From: Rhodobacterales bacterium RIFCSPHIGHO2_02_FULL_62_130
GTDB taxonomy: Bacteria > Pseudomonadota > Alphaproteobacteria > Rhodobacterales > Rhodobacteraceae
Assembly (NCBI GenBank): GCA_001828855.1
Contig: MHZT01000034.1
Span: 186,001 to 250,000 of the forward strand
Direction of reading: 5' to 3'
Length of the DNA: 64,000 bases
Part shown: in pieces, positions 56,799 through 64,000 of the stretch
Layout: each line of letters begins with the position of its first letter
How positions within the stretch are numbered: the stretch's first letter is position 1
The notes under the pieces: generated by a model
Seen by the model: only the letters and a program-made list of their open reading frames with translations
Databases searched by the model: none
What the model was told of the DNA's origin: nothing
Position numbers and translations under genes: made by a program

Positions 56799-59700
56799 AT
56801 GGCAACGGCCACAGAGCTTTCCGTCAACACCGCTGCCTCTGCCCTAGATATGGCCGAGGCTATTTTCGGCAGCGGCATTCAGGTGGTGACGGCGACCTAT
56901 TCGGGATCGACCGTTTCTTCGGGCATCTACACAGTGGCCTCCACCACCCTTGCCGGAATTTCCCCGACCGATCATGGTGTGATCCTTTCCACCGGCAATC
57001 TCGCCGATTTCACCAATGCCAGCGGCACCTCCAATACCAACACCTTCAGCGGCACCAGCACGAATACCACGGGCGGAGTGGATGGCGACGCGCAACTGAC
57101 CGCCATCGCGGGCGTGAATACCTTTGACGGCGCGATCCTTCAGGCCGAATTCATCCCCGACGGTGAATTCCTGACGATGCGCTTTGTGTTCACCTCGGAA
57201 GAATACCCCGAATATGTCAACGGCGGGGTGAATGATGCCTTTGGCGTCTGGGTCAACGGCAGTTTCGTTCCGGCCACCATCACCACCAAGGGCGAGATCG
57301 CCATTGATACGGTGAACGGCACCAGCAACCGGAACCTCTATATCGACAACACCGCCGACCAGTATAACACCGAGATGGACGGCTTTACCCGCGTGCTGAC
57401 CATCAAGGCGCATGTCAATCCGGGTGAGGTCAACAGCATCAAGATCGGTATCGCCGACGGTGGCGACGCCATCTACGATTCCAACCTGCTGATCATGGGC
57501 GACAGCATCCAGACCATCGCCTTGGCATTTGACGATCAGATCACACTGGCCCCGAACTCCAGCCGCAGCTTTGACATTCTGGCCAATGACATCGACCAGA
57601 CCGAGAGCGGTCTGACCATCACCCATATCAACGGCACGGCGATCACGGCGGGTCAGACCGTCACCCTGCAAACCGGCGAGCAGGTGCGCCTGAATGCGGA
57701 TGGCACGGTGACGGTGTTTTCGGATGGCGATACCGGAAAATCCAACCTGACCTATACGGTCGTGGACGGGGACGGCAATGTTGATGACGGCTTTATCAGC
57801 ATCATCACCAAAACCGGCACGGCCTTGGATGGCATCGTGCAAGGCAGCGCTGGCAGCGACCTGATCGATTTTGCCTATCTGGGTGATCCGGACGGAGACA
57901 AGATCGACCATAACGACGCCACCGGCGCGGGCGGCACCACCGGTGATGCCGATTATATTCTGGCAGGCGCAGGCAACGACAGCATTGTTGCGGGCGCGGG
58001 CAATGACAAGATCTTTGCGGGGGCCGACAATGACTCGGTCTATGGCGGCGCGGGCAATGACTGGGCCGATCTTGGCAGTGGCAATGACCTGTTCGGCACC
58101 AACGGGACCGACTCGGCGGGCAGTGATACGGTTTACGGCGATGCGGGTCACGACGCGATCCTCGGCGGTGCCGACAATGACCTGCTATATGGCGGCAGCG
58201 GCAATGACACCCTGTCGGGCGGGTCCGGTGCGGATGTCGTCTACGGCGGTGCGGATGCCGATCAGTTCGAGGTCAATGACGACCACGGCACCGAACTGAT
58301 CGACGGTGGCGAAACCGGACTGGACCGCGATACGATAGATTTCGGCACCAGCCTGACCAGCGCCGGTGTCACTGTTACCTTTACAGGGGCCGAGGCGGGC
58401 AGCTATGCCTTTGCCGCTACCCCGACAGCTTTGCCACAAGCCAGCGGAGACTTTACCGCCATCGAGGCGATCGACGGCACAGGCTATGCCGACACCATCG
58501 ACGGCAGCCTGAACAGCGCCGCAATGACCGTCACGGCCGGAGCGGGCAATGACATTGTGACCGGTGGCTCTGGCAATGATACCCTGACCGGCGATGCGGG
58601 GGCTGACAGCCTGTCGGGAGGCGACAATGCCGACCTGCTTTACGGTGGCACCGGCGATGTGATCGACGGCGGCGAAGGTGGCACCGACAGCGATACGCTG
58701 GTGGCCAGCGGCGTCTATTCTGTCGCCTTCGATCCGGAAAATTCCGAAAACGGCACGCTCACCTTTATCGACAATTCCACCCTGACCTTCTCGCATATCG
58801 AGAAACTGCTGCTGAACGGCGGCAATCCGGATGGGATCATCTGGGGAACGGGCGGGGCAGACAGCATCGCTGTGGGCTATGTCGATGCCAATGGCGATAT
58901 CGTCGATGGCAATGACGCGCTCTTGCCCGCTGCGGGTCCGAATGACGATCTGATTTATGCGGGCGGGGGGGCCGATACCATCATTGCGGGTCTGGGCAAT
59001 GACCAGATCTTTGGCGGTGCCGACAATGACAGCATTGCCGGCAGCACTGGCGCGGATGTGCTGAAGGGCGAGGCGGGCGACGACACCCTGCACGGCGACG
59101 ACGGGGCCGACAGCCTCTATGGCGGCGCGGGCAATGATACGATCAGGGGCGGTGAGGATGCCGATTTCGTCAGTGGCGGCGATGATCGGGATGTCATCTT
59201 CGGGGGCTTGGGCGATAGCGTCGATGGCGGCGAAAGTGGCGATGACCATGATGTGCTGGACCTGACCGCCTTTGGCCACCCCGCCACCACCATCCACTAC
59301 GACGCCGACAATCACGAAAATGGCACGGTCGACTTTCTTGATGGCACAGGTGCTGTGACAGGCTCGATGGCGTTTCAGAATATCGAAAGCATCATTGCCT
59401 GTTTTACGCCGGGCAGTCTGATCCTGACCGATAAGGGCGAAGTGCCGGTTCAGGATCTGGAACCCGGCGACATGATCCTGACCCGTGACAGCGGCTTTCA
59501 GGAATTGCGCTGGATCGGGCGGCGCGATCTGTCGGCGCTGGCCTTGGCGGCCCAGCCGCGCTTTATTCCGGTGCGGATCGGGCGCGGTGCCTTGGGGCTG
59601 AACCTGCCGGATCGGGATATGCTGGTCTCGCCGCAGCACCGCATTCTGATCACCGGCCCGCGTGCCGAGTTGTTGTTCGGTGAACACGAAGTTCTGGTGG

Positions 59701-59978
59701 CCGCAACCCATCTTGTCGGACTGCCGGGCATCGAACGCGTGGTTCCGGCGGGTGTCAGCTATATCCACCTGCTGTTTGATGCCCATGAAATTCTGTGCGC
59801 TGACGGGGCTTGGTCGGAAAGCTTTCAGCCCGCCGTGCGAACACTGGAAGGTCTTGAAAGCGCGCAACGGGATGAGGTTCTTGCGCTTTTCCCCGAGCTT
59901 GCGACCAATCCGGCAAGTTTCGCCGCCGCCCGCCAGACTTTGAAGGCGCATGAGGCCCGCGTTCTGCTGCGACTTTAG
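56799..59978 (+). CDS. RTX protein with choice-of-anchor-like and Hint domains (2)
   Basis: The 1059-residue protein starts MATATELSVNTAASALDMAE without a classical signal peptide, as type I substrates do. Residues about 20-240 form a choice-of-anchor L-like domain (HGVILSTGNLADFTNASG and FVFTSEEYPEYVNGGVNDAFG). An Ig/cadherin-like segment (about 245-345) follows, then RTX nonapeptide blocks (GGAGNDSI…, about 380-500, 580-625 and 720-810). The C-terminal Hint domain begins at Cys868 (ACFTPGSLILTDKGEVPVQDL) with SPQHRILI. Its final 190 residues parallel protein 1. It converges on the mocA-like gene with overlapping stops. It is probably a secreted adhesin or surface-layer-like protein. Confidence 0.88.
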   Translation: MATATELSVNTAASALDMAEAIFGSGIQVVTATYSGSTVSSGIYTVASTTLAGISPTDHGVILSTGNLADFTNASGTSNTNTFSGTSTNTTGGVDGDAQLTAIAGVNTFDGAILQAEFIPDGEFLTMRFVFTSEEYPEYVNGGVNDAFGVWVNGSFVPATITTKGEIAIDTVNGTSNRNLYIDNTADQYNTEMDGFTRVLTIKAHVNPGEVNSIKIGIADGGDAIYDSNLLIMGDSIQTIALAFDDQITLAPNSSRSFDILANDIDQTESGLTITHINGTAITAGQTVTLQTGEQVRLNADGTVTVFSDGDTGKSNLTYTVVDGDGNVDDGFISIITKTGTALDGIVQGSAGSDLIDFAYLGDPDGDKIDHNDATGAGGTTGDADYILAGAGNDSIVAGAGNDKIFAGADNDSVYGGAGNDWADLGSGNDLFGTNGTDSAGSDTVYGDAGHDAILGGADNDLLYGGSGNDTLSGGSGADVVYGGADADQFEVNDDHGTELIDGGETGLDRDTIDFGTSLTSAGVTVTFTGAEAGSYAFAATPTALPQASGDFTAIEAIDGTGYADTIDGSLNSAAMTVTAGAGNDIVTGGSGNDTLTGDAGADSLSGGDNADLLYGGTGDVIDGGEGGTDSDTLVASGVYSVAFDPENSENGTLTFIDNSTLTFSHIEKLLLNGGNPDGIIWGTGGADSIAVGYVDANGDIVDGNDALLPAAGPNDDLIYAGGGADTIIAGLGNDQIFGGADNDSIAGSTGADVLKGEAGDDTLHGDDGADSLYGGAGNDTIRGGEDADFVSGGDDRDVIFGGLGDSVDGGESGDDHDVLDLTAFGHPATTIHYDADNHENGTVDFLDGTGAVTGSMAFQNIESIIACFTPGSLILTDKGEVPVQDLEPGDMILTRDSGFQELRWIGRRDLSALALAAQPRFIPVRIGRGALGLNLPDRDMLVSPQHRILITGPRAELLFGEHEVLVAATHLVGLPGIERVVPAGVSYIHLLFDAHEILCADGAWSESFQPAVRTLEGLESAQRDEVLALFPELATNPASFAAARQTLKAHEARVLLRL

Positions 59979-60562
59979 CGGGCCTTGCGCCACGCGGCCC
60001 AGTCCTCGGGCGTGTCCAGATCGATCAGGGCGCGCTGATCGGGCAGGGCGATCAGATTGATGCGCGCCGCATTGGCCTGCAACACTGCCCGCGCGCCCGC
60101 ATCGCCGCGTAGGGTGGCGAGTTCAGCAAAGTCTTGCGCCGGAAAGATCACCGGATGGCCCGCGCGCCCGTCCATCGCTGCACCTCGCCAGATCCGGTCG
60201 GGGGCCGAGTCAAATCCGGCGATAACCGCGGCCAGATCATCGGCCTGCAATTCGGGCATATCGGCAGGCAGCATCATCAATCCCGCCGCCCCGTCGGCCC
60301 GCGCCACACCGGCGCGGATCGACGCCGCCATGCCTTCGGCGGCATCCGGCACGATGAAAAGATCGACCGGAAACCCCGCCAGCGCCTCTGATCGCGCGGG
60401 TCGATCAGGCGGCAGGGCAACCAGCACCCGCGCGCCCGTTGCCAAAGCGGCCTGCACGCTGCGGGCCAGTTGCGGCACTCCGTCAACCACTTCAAGCAGC
60501 TTGTCGCCGCCCCGCATCCGCGAAGAAGCCCCCGCCGCAAGGATCAGGATTGCCGGTTTCAT
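59975..60562 (-). CDS. MocA-like nucleotidyltransferase
   Basis: The 195-residue NTP transferase has AILILAAGASSRMRGGDKLLEVVDG (GTP/CTP-binding Rossmann loop with G-S-R-M-G and Lys), LVALPPDRP and DMPELQADDLAAVIAGF. It resembles MocA, which makes molybdopterin cytosine dinucleotide for xanthine dehydrogenase-type enzymes, and purine-metabolism relatives. No molybdoenzyme genes are next to it. It overlaps the RTX-Hint gene end by 4 bases and is separated from the dehydrogenase upstream by a terminator. Confidence 0.85.
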   Translation of the reverse strand: MKPAILILAAGASSRMRGGDKLLEVVDGVPQLARSVQAALATGARVLVALPPDRPARSEALAGFPVDLFIVPDAAEGMAASIRAGVARADGAAGLMMLPADMPELQADDLAAVIAGFDSAPDRIWRGAAMDGRAGHPVIFPAQDFAELATLRGDAGARAVLQANAARINLIALPDQRALIDLDTPEDWAAWRKAR

Positions 60563-60583
60563 GGCCCCAGCCTGTCAAAAGCC

Positions 60584-60610
60584 AAAGCGCCGGTCAATGA
60601 CCGGCGCTTT
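60584..60610 (-). terminator. Terminator after the DMGDH-like gene
   Basis: A perfect 12-bp stem (AAAGCGCCGGTC at 60584-60595 with GACCGGCGCTTT at 60599-60610) with loop AAT lies 32 bases beyond the dehydrogenase stop. On the minus strand it is followed by GGCTTTTG, a modest T-run. Confidence 0.75.
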
Positions 60611-60641
60611 GCTGCTTTGGTCGCAGATCGGTCCTGACTCT

Positions 60642-63065
60642 TCAGCCGCGCATCCGCGCGCCATCGGCGTCGAACAGGGGCGTCAGATGGACGGTGGCGC
60701 GGCGACGTTCGCCCAAGATCTCGATCTCGCATTCCAGCCCGTCGCGCACCTTGTCGGCAGGCAGGAAGCCCTGCGCCAGCGATTTGCCGGTGAAATGCGA
60801 GAACCCGCCACTGGTACAGAAGCCCACAACCGCGCCGTCAAGCCAGATCGGCTCCCACGCCACAACGTCCGCGTCATTGGCATCGACGATGAACGACACC
60901 AGTTTCCGCTTCGGCCCTGCGGCCTTTTCGGCGGTCGCGGCAGCCTTGCCGATCCAGTCAGCGTCCTTGTTCCAGCGGATGAAACGGTCCAGTCCGGTTT
61001 CGCAGGGGGTGTAATCGGGGCTGAACTCGCGCCCCCAAGACCCGAACCACTTGTCCAGACGCAAGCTCATCATCGCCCGCATCCCGAAGGCACGCAGGCC
61101 CAGATCGGCGCCGGCGGCGTTCAGCGTGTCCCACAGATGCCGGACCGACATGTGGTCGCAGAAGATCTCATAGCCCAGATCGGCGGTGTAGCTGACGCGC
61201 TGCACGATGCAGTTGGCCATGCCCACCGTCATGCGTTTCACATCCATGAACTTGAACGCATCGCCCGACACATCGCTGCGCGTCACCCGCGCCAGCAACT
61301 CCCGCGCCTTCGGTCCCGCAATCTGGAAGCCCGACCGCGCGTCCGAGACGTTTTCCACCGTCACCCCGTCCATCGCGTTCTGTTCAAACCAGCGGTAATG
61401 CCAGCCCTGCGCGCCATAGCTGGCGGTCAGCTGGAACTCGGTTTCCGACAGACAGGACACAGTGAAATCGCCGATGATCTTGCCGGAATGGGCCAGCATC
61501 GGGGTCAGCGACAGACGCCCCACCTTCGGGATCGCCCCCGCCATGATCCGGTCCAGCCAAGCCCGCGCGTTCGGCCCCTTGACGATATATTTGCCGAAAT
61601 TCTGCAATTCGTTGATGCCGACGCCTTCACGCACCGCCATAACCTCCTGCCGCGTCGCCTCCCAGGCGTTTGACCGCTTGAACGTCGGCGTTTCATAAAC
61701 CGGCTCGCCCTCCAGCGCATAGTAGTTCACCACCTCAAGCCCGTATTGCTGGCCCCAGACCGCGCGCATCGCGGTGTTGGTGTCATACATCGGCGTGGTG
61801 CGGAACGGGCGCGCGGCGGGGCGTTCCTCGTTCGGATAGCCGACCGAAAAGCGCATCTGATAATTCTCGATCACCTTCGGCACGGTATAGCCCGGCGTCG
61901 TCCAAGTGCCAAAACGCGACACATCAAAGCCGCGCGGGTCGCGTTCGACCTCGCCTTCGATCATCCATTGCGCCAGCGCCAGACCCATGCCGCCGCCTTG
62001 GCTGAAGCCCGCCATGACCGCGCAGGCCGACCAGTAGTTGCGCAAGCCCTGCACCGGACCGATCAGCGGGTTGCCATCGGGGGCAAAGGTGAACGGCCCG
62101 TGGATCACCCGCTTGACGCCAGAGCGTTCCAGCACCGGAAAGCGGCGATAGGCAAAATTCACCGAGTCTTCGATCTTGTCGAATTGCTCGTTCAGCAATT
62201 CATGGCCGAAATTCCACGGCGTGCCGTCAATCGACCACGGCTCGCAGGGTTTTTCGTAGAAACCGATGCACAACCCGCGGCCTTCCTGCCGCAGATAGGA
62301 CTCGCCGCCCGGGTCCATCACATGCGGGAATTCGCGGCCCGATTTCAGGATCTCCATGATTTCGGGAATATCATCGGTGACAAGATACTGGTGCGCCATC
62401 GGCAGCAGCGGCAGGTAAACCCCTGCCATCGCGCCAATTTCCCGCGCCCACAGGCCGCCCGCGTTCACCAGATGCTCGCAATAGACCGTGCCCTTTTCGG
62501 TGACAACTTCCCAACCCTCGGCGGTGGGGTTGGTTTCCAGCACGCGGTTGTGCAGCACGATTTCCGCCCCGCCCATCCGTGCGGCCTTGGCATAGGCGTG
62601 GGTCGTCCCCGACGGGTCCAGATGCCCGTCCAAAGGATCATACAGCGCGCCGATGATGCCTTCGAGGTTAACCATGCCATCGGTGAACTTGTTGATTTCC
62701 TCTGGCCCCAGAATCTCGGTGTCCAGTCCCATATAGCGGTGCTTCGCGCGTTCGGCCTTAAGCTGGTCAAAGCGTTCCTTGTTATCCGCCAAGGTGATCC
62801 CGCCAACATGGTGCAACCCGCAGGACATGCCGGTGATCGCCTCAAGCTCTTTATAAAGCCGGATGGTATAACCCTGCAGCGCCGCCATATTGGTGTCGCC
62901 GTTCAGCGTATGGAAACCGCCCGCCGCGTGCCAAGTAGACCCCGATGTCAGTTCCGAGCGTTCGATCAGCATCACATCCGACCAGCCCAGTTTGGTCAGG
63001 TGATACAGCACCGAACAGCCGACCACACCGCCACCAATCACGACAACCCGCGTATGCGTTTTCAT
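60642..63065 (-). CDS. Dimethylglycine/sarcosine dehydrogenase-type FAD enzyme with GcvT domain
   Basis: The 807-residue enzyme pairs an N-terminal DAO-type FAD domain (VVVIGGGVVGCSVLYHLTKLGW, with WHAAGG and the probable covalent-flavin His46) with a C-terminal GcvT/aminomethyltransferase part. That part shows FKRSNAWEATRQEVMAVREGVG, LSLTPMLAHSGKIIGDFTV and the barrel GFCTSGGFSHFTGKSLAQGFLP. Such enzymes oxidatively demethylate dimethylglycine, sarcosine or related N-methyl compounds and pass formaldehyde to tetrahydrofolate, feeding one-carbon metabolism. A marine Rhodobacteraceae osmolyte role (betaine breakdown) is likely. The exact substrate is not defined by sequence. Confidence 0.9.
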   Translation of the reverse strand: MKTHTRVVVIGGGVVGCSVLYHLTKLGWSDVMLIERSELTSGSTWHAAGGFHTLNGDTNMAALQGYTIRLYKELEAITGMSCGLHHVGGITLADNKERFDQLKAERAKHRYMGLDTEILGPEEINKFTDGMVNLEGIIGALYDPLDGHLDPSGTTHAYAKAARMGGAEIVLHNRVLETNPTAEGWEVVTEKGTVYCEHLVNAGGLWAREIGAMAGVYLPLLPMAHQYLVTDDIPEIMEILKSGREFPHVMDPGGESYLRQEGRGLCIGFYEKPCEPWSIDGTPWNFGHELLNEQFDKIEDSVNFAYRRFPVLERSGVKRVIHGPFTFAPDGNPLIGPVQGLRNYWSACAVMAGFSQGGGMGLALAQWMIEGEVERDPRGFDVSRFGTWTTPGYTVPKVIENYQMRFSVGYPNEERPAARPFRTTPMYDTNTAMRAVWGQQYGLEVVNYYALEGEPVYETPTFKRSNAWEATRQEVMAVREGVGINELQNFGKYIVKGPNARAWLDRIMAGAIPKVGRLSLTPMLAHSGKIIGDFTVSCLSETEFQLTASYGAQGWHYRWFEQNAMDGVTVENVSDARSGFQIAGPKARELLARVTRSDVSGDAFKFMDVKRMTVGMANCIVQRVSYTADLGYEIFCDHMSVRHLWDTLNAAGADLGLRAFGMRAMMSLRLDKWFGSWGREFSPDYTPCETGLDRFIRWNKDADWIGKAAATAEKAAGPKRKLVSFIVDANDADVVAWEPIWLDGAVVGFCTSGGFSHFTGKSLAQGFLPADKVRDGLECEIEILGERRRATVHLTPLFDADGARMRG

Positions 63066-63264
63066 GGGGAAACCCTTCCTGACCCTGTTGGGCCGCCAAA
63101 ACAGCCCTTTTAAGCCTAGATAATGGCTTTCCGCGCCGTCGTCGTGACAAGTGCGACCAAAACACGTCGCTTTCGTGCGATGCTATCGCCAGAAAGCCGC
63201 ATCACTGGACCGCAGGGCGGCCTTGGGCTAGGCAAGGGGAAACGGCAACAGGGCAGGTGACGTG

Positions 63265-64000
63265 ATGCGGCAGGGTGGAATTGCGACGGTCTTGATCGGC
63301 TTGGCGCTTGTGCTGATGGCGATGGTGGCGATGCGTCCGCTGCTGCCGATTGACGAAACCCGCTATCTGTCGGTCGCGTGGGAGATGTGGCTGTCAAATG
63401 ATCCGGTGCATCTGACCAAGAATTTCGAAAGCTATACCCACAAGCCGCCCTTGCTGTTCTGGCTGATCAATCTGGTCTGGCTGGTCACGGGGGTTTCGGA
63501 ACTGGCTGGCCGTCTTGTCGGCCCAGCAACGGCGGTGGCGATGGTGGCGGCAACCGGCGCGCTGGCCCGCCTGTTCTGGCCCGAGGCCCCGCAAATCGCC
63601 GCCCGCGCGGTGGCAATCCTGTCCGGCTTTACGGTGTTTTTGCTGTTCGGCAGCGCCACCATGTTTGACGCGCTGCTGTCGCTGGCGACCCTTGGCGGCT
63701 TGGCGGCGCTCTGGCGGATCGGAACGGGCCAAACCAGCACGGGCCAAACCAGCACGGGCCAAACCAGCACGGGCCAAGCCAGCACGGGCCAAGCCAAAGC
63801 AGGGCAGGGCGCGCGCAACTGGATTTACTTCGGGCTGGCCCTTGCTTTCGGCATCTATGCCAAAGGGCCGGTGATCTTTGTCCACCTGATGCCCGCGCTG
63901 CTGACCCTGCCGCTCTGGGCGCCGCAACCGCCGAAACTGCCCACAATCCTGCGCGGCTTTGGCCTGTCGCTATTGGTGGCGCTTGCCCTTGTGGCGCTGT
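63265..64000 (+). CDS. ArnT-like GT-C glycosyltransferase (3'-truncated)
   Basis: The gene runs off the right edge; 245 codons are visible from ATG 63265 (MRQGGIATVLIGLALVLMAM), with a GTG one codon earlier. The first helix ends at the GT-C signature LLPIDETRYLSVAWEMW (DE-R-Y, catalytic acidic residues). A periplasmic loop HLTKNFESYTHKPPLLFWLI follows, then several helices. These features match ArnT/GT83 family enzymes that transfer sugars from polyprenyl phosphate to lipid A or other periplasmic acceptors. A five-unit 15-bp tandem repeat encoding TGQTS lies in a loop near residue 155. Substrate cannot be told. Confidence 0.88.
   Translation, partial: MRQGGIATVLIGLALVLMAMVAMRPLLPIDETRYLSVAWEMWLSNDPVHLTKNFESYTHKPPLLFWLINLVWLVTGVSELAGRLVGPATAVAMVAATGALARLFWPEAPQIAARAVAILSGFTVFLLFGSATMFDALLSLATLGGLAALWRIGTGQTSTGQTSTGQTSTGQASTGQAKAGQGARNWIYFGLALAFGIYAKGPVIFVHLMPALLTLPLWAPQPPKLPTILRGFGLSLLVALALVAL
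63724..63798 (+). repeat. In-frame 15-bp tandem repeat (TGQTS)
   Basis: Five units of ACGGGCCAAACCAGC (63724, 63739, 63754, 63769, 63784) encode TGQTS-TGQTS-TGQTS-TGQAS-TGQAK. The first three are identical in DNA and the last two diverge, a typical slippage-prone tract. Copy-number change would keep the frame. Confidence 0.95.

Overview
The window is dense, GC-rich chromosomal DNA of an alphaproteobacterium, most probably a Rhodobacteraceae member (Rhodobacter/Paracoccus/Roseobacter relatives). The evidence is the sciP-ctrA pair, LpxI in place of LpxH, a TakP-like TRAP binding protein, a complete Entner-Doudoroff pair, a DUF2852 protein, Hint/RTX secreted proteins and the family's usual intergenic boxes. 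I see no prophage, CRISPR array, transposase or rRNA operon. Almost everything is core metabolism; the accessory flavour is in repeats and secreted proteins.

Layout. 1-5.4 kb: envelope operon bamA(partial)-ompH-fabZ-lpxA-lpxI-lpxB (outer membrane assembly and lipid A), with no lpxD between ompH and fabZ. 5.4-7.8 kb: mnmA facing lpxB, then the cell-cycle pair sciP and ctrA with a CtrA-like box before ctrA. 7.8-16 kb: ligA-recG, an unlisted 39-codon membrane ORF with its own Shine-Dalgarno and terminator, an IscU-like protein, hisI, gluQ-trmFO and DoxX. 16-22.5 kb: gyrA, arginase and ornithine cyclodeaminase with a divergent Lrp/AsnC regulator, and an enoyl-CoA hydratase. 22.6-27.7 kb: ccmF-ccmH and ilvI-ilvH, the latter behind a full attenuator (promoter, 15-residue leader rich in Val/Ile/Leu, antiterminator and terminator).

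28-37 kb: takP facing dctQM, bpt, DUF2852 with two matching operator-like palindromes, ybaK, glnE and small genes. 37-46.3 kb: sugar-acid metabolism. edd-eda lies behind a perfect 18-bp operator; a UxaA dehydratase, FadR-type regulator and TIM-barrel isomerase form a cassette bracketed by two copies of a roughly 166-bp nested-palindrome (BIME-like) element. UxaA would make KDG, which after phosphorylation feeds Eda, so these loci are probably linked in metabolism. 46.3-53 kb: FAD oxidoreductase, xth, an unknown protein, an A-type Fe-S carrier, dgt, dsbB, a YqaA-type protein, a zinc metallopeptidase and tRNA-Leu(CAA).

53-64 kb: about 0.8 kb of gene-poor DNA, two large RTX proteins each ending in a Hint domain, a MocA-like nucleotidyltransferase, a dimethylglycine dehydrogenase-like enzyme and the start of an ArnT-like glycosyltransferase that carries a 15-bp in-frame tandem repeat. 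The most rewarding regions for follow-up are the paired composite palindromes, the ilv attenuator, the DUF2852 operators, the RTX-Hint pair and the tiny ORF after recG.
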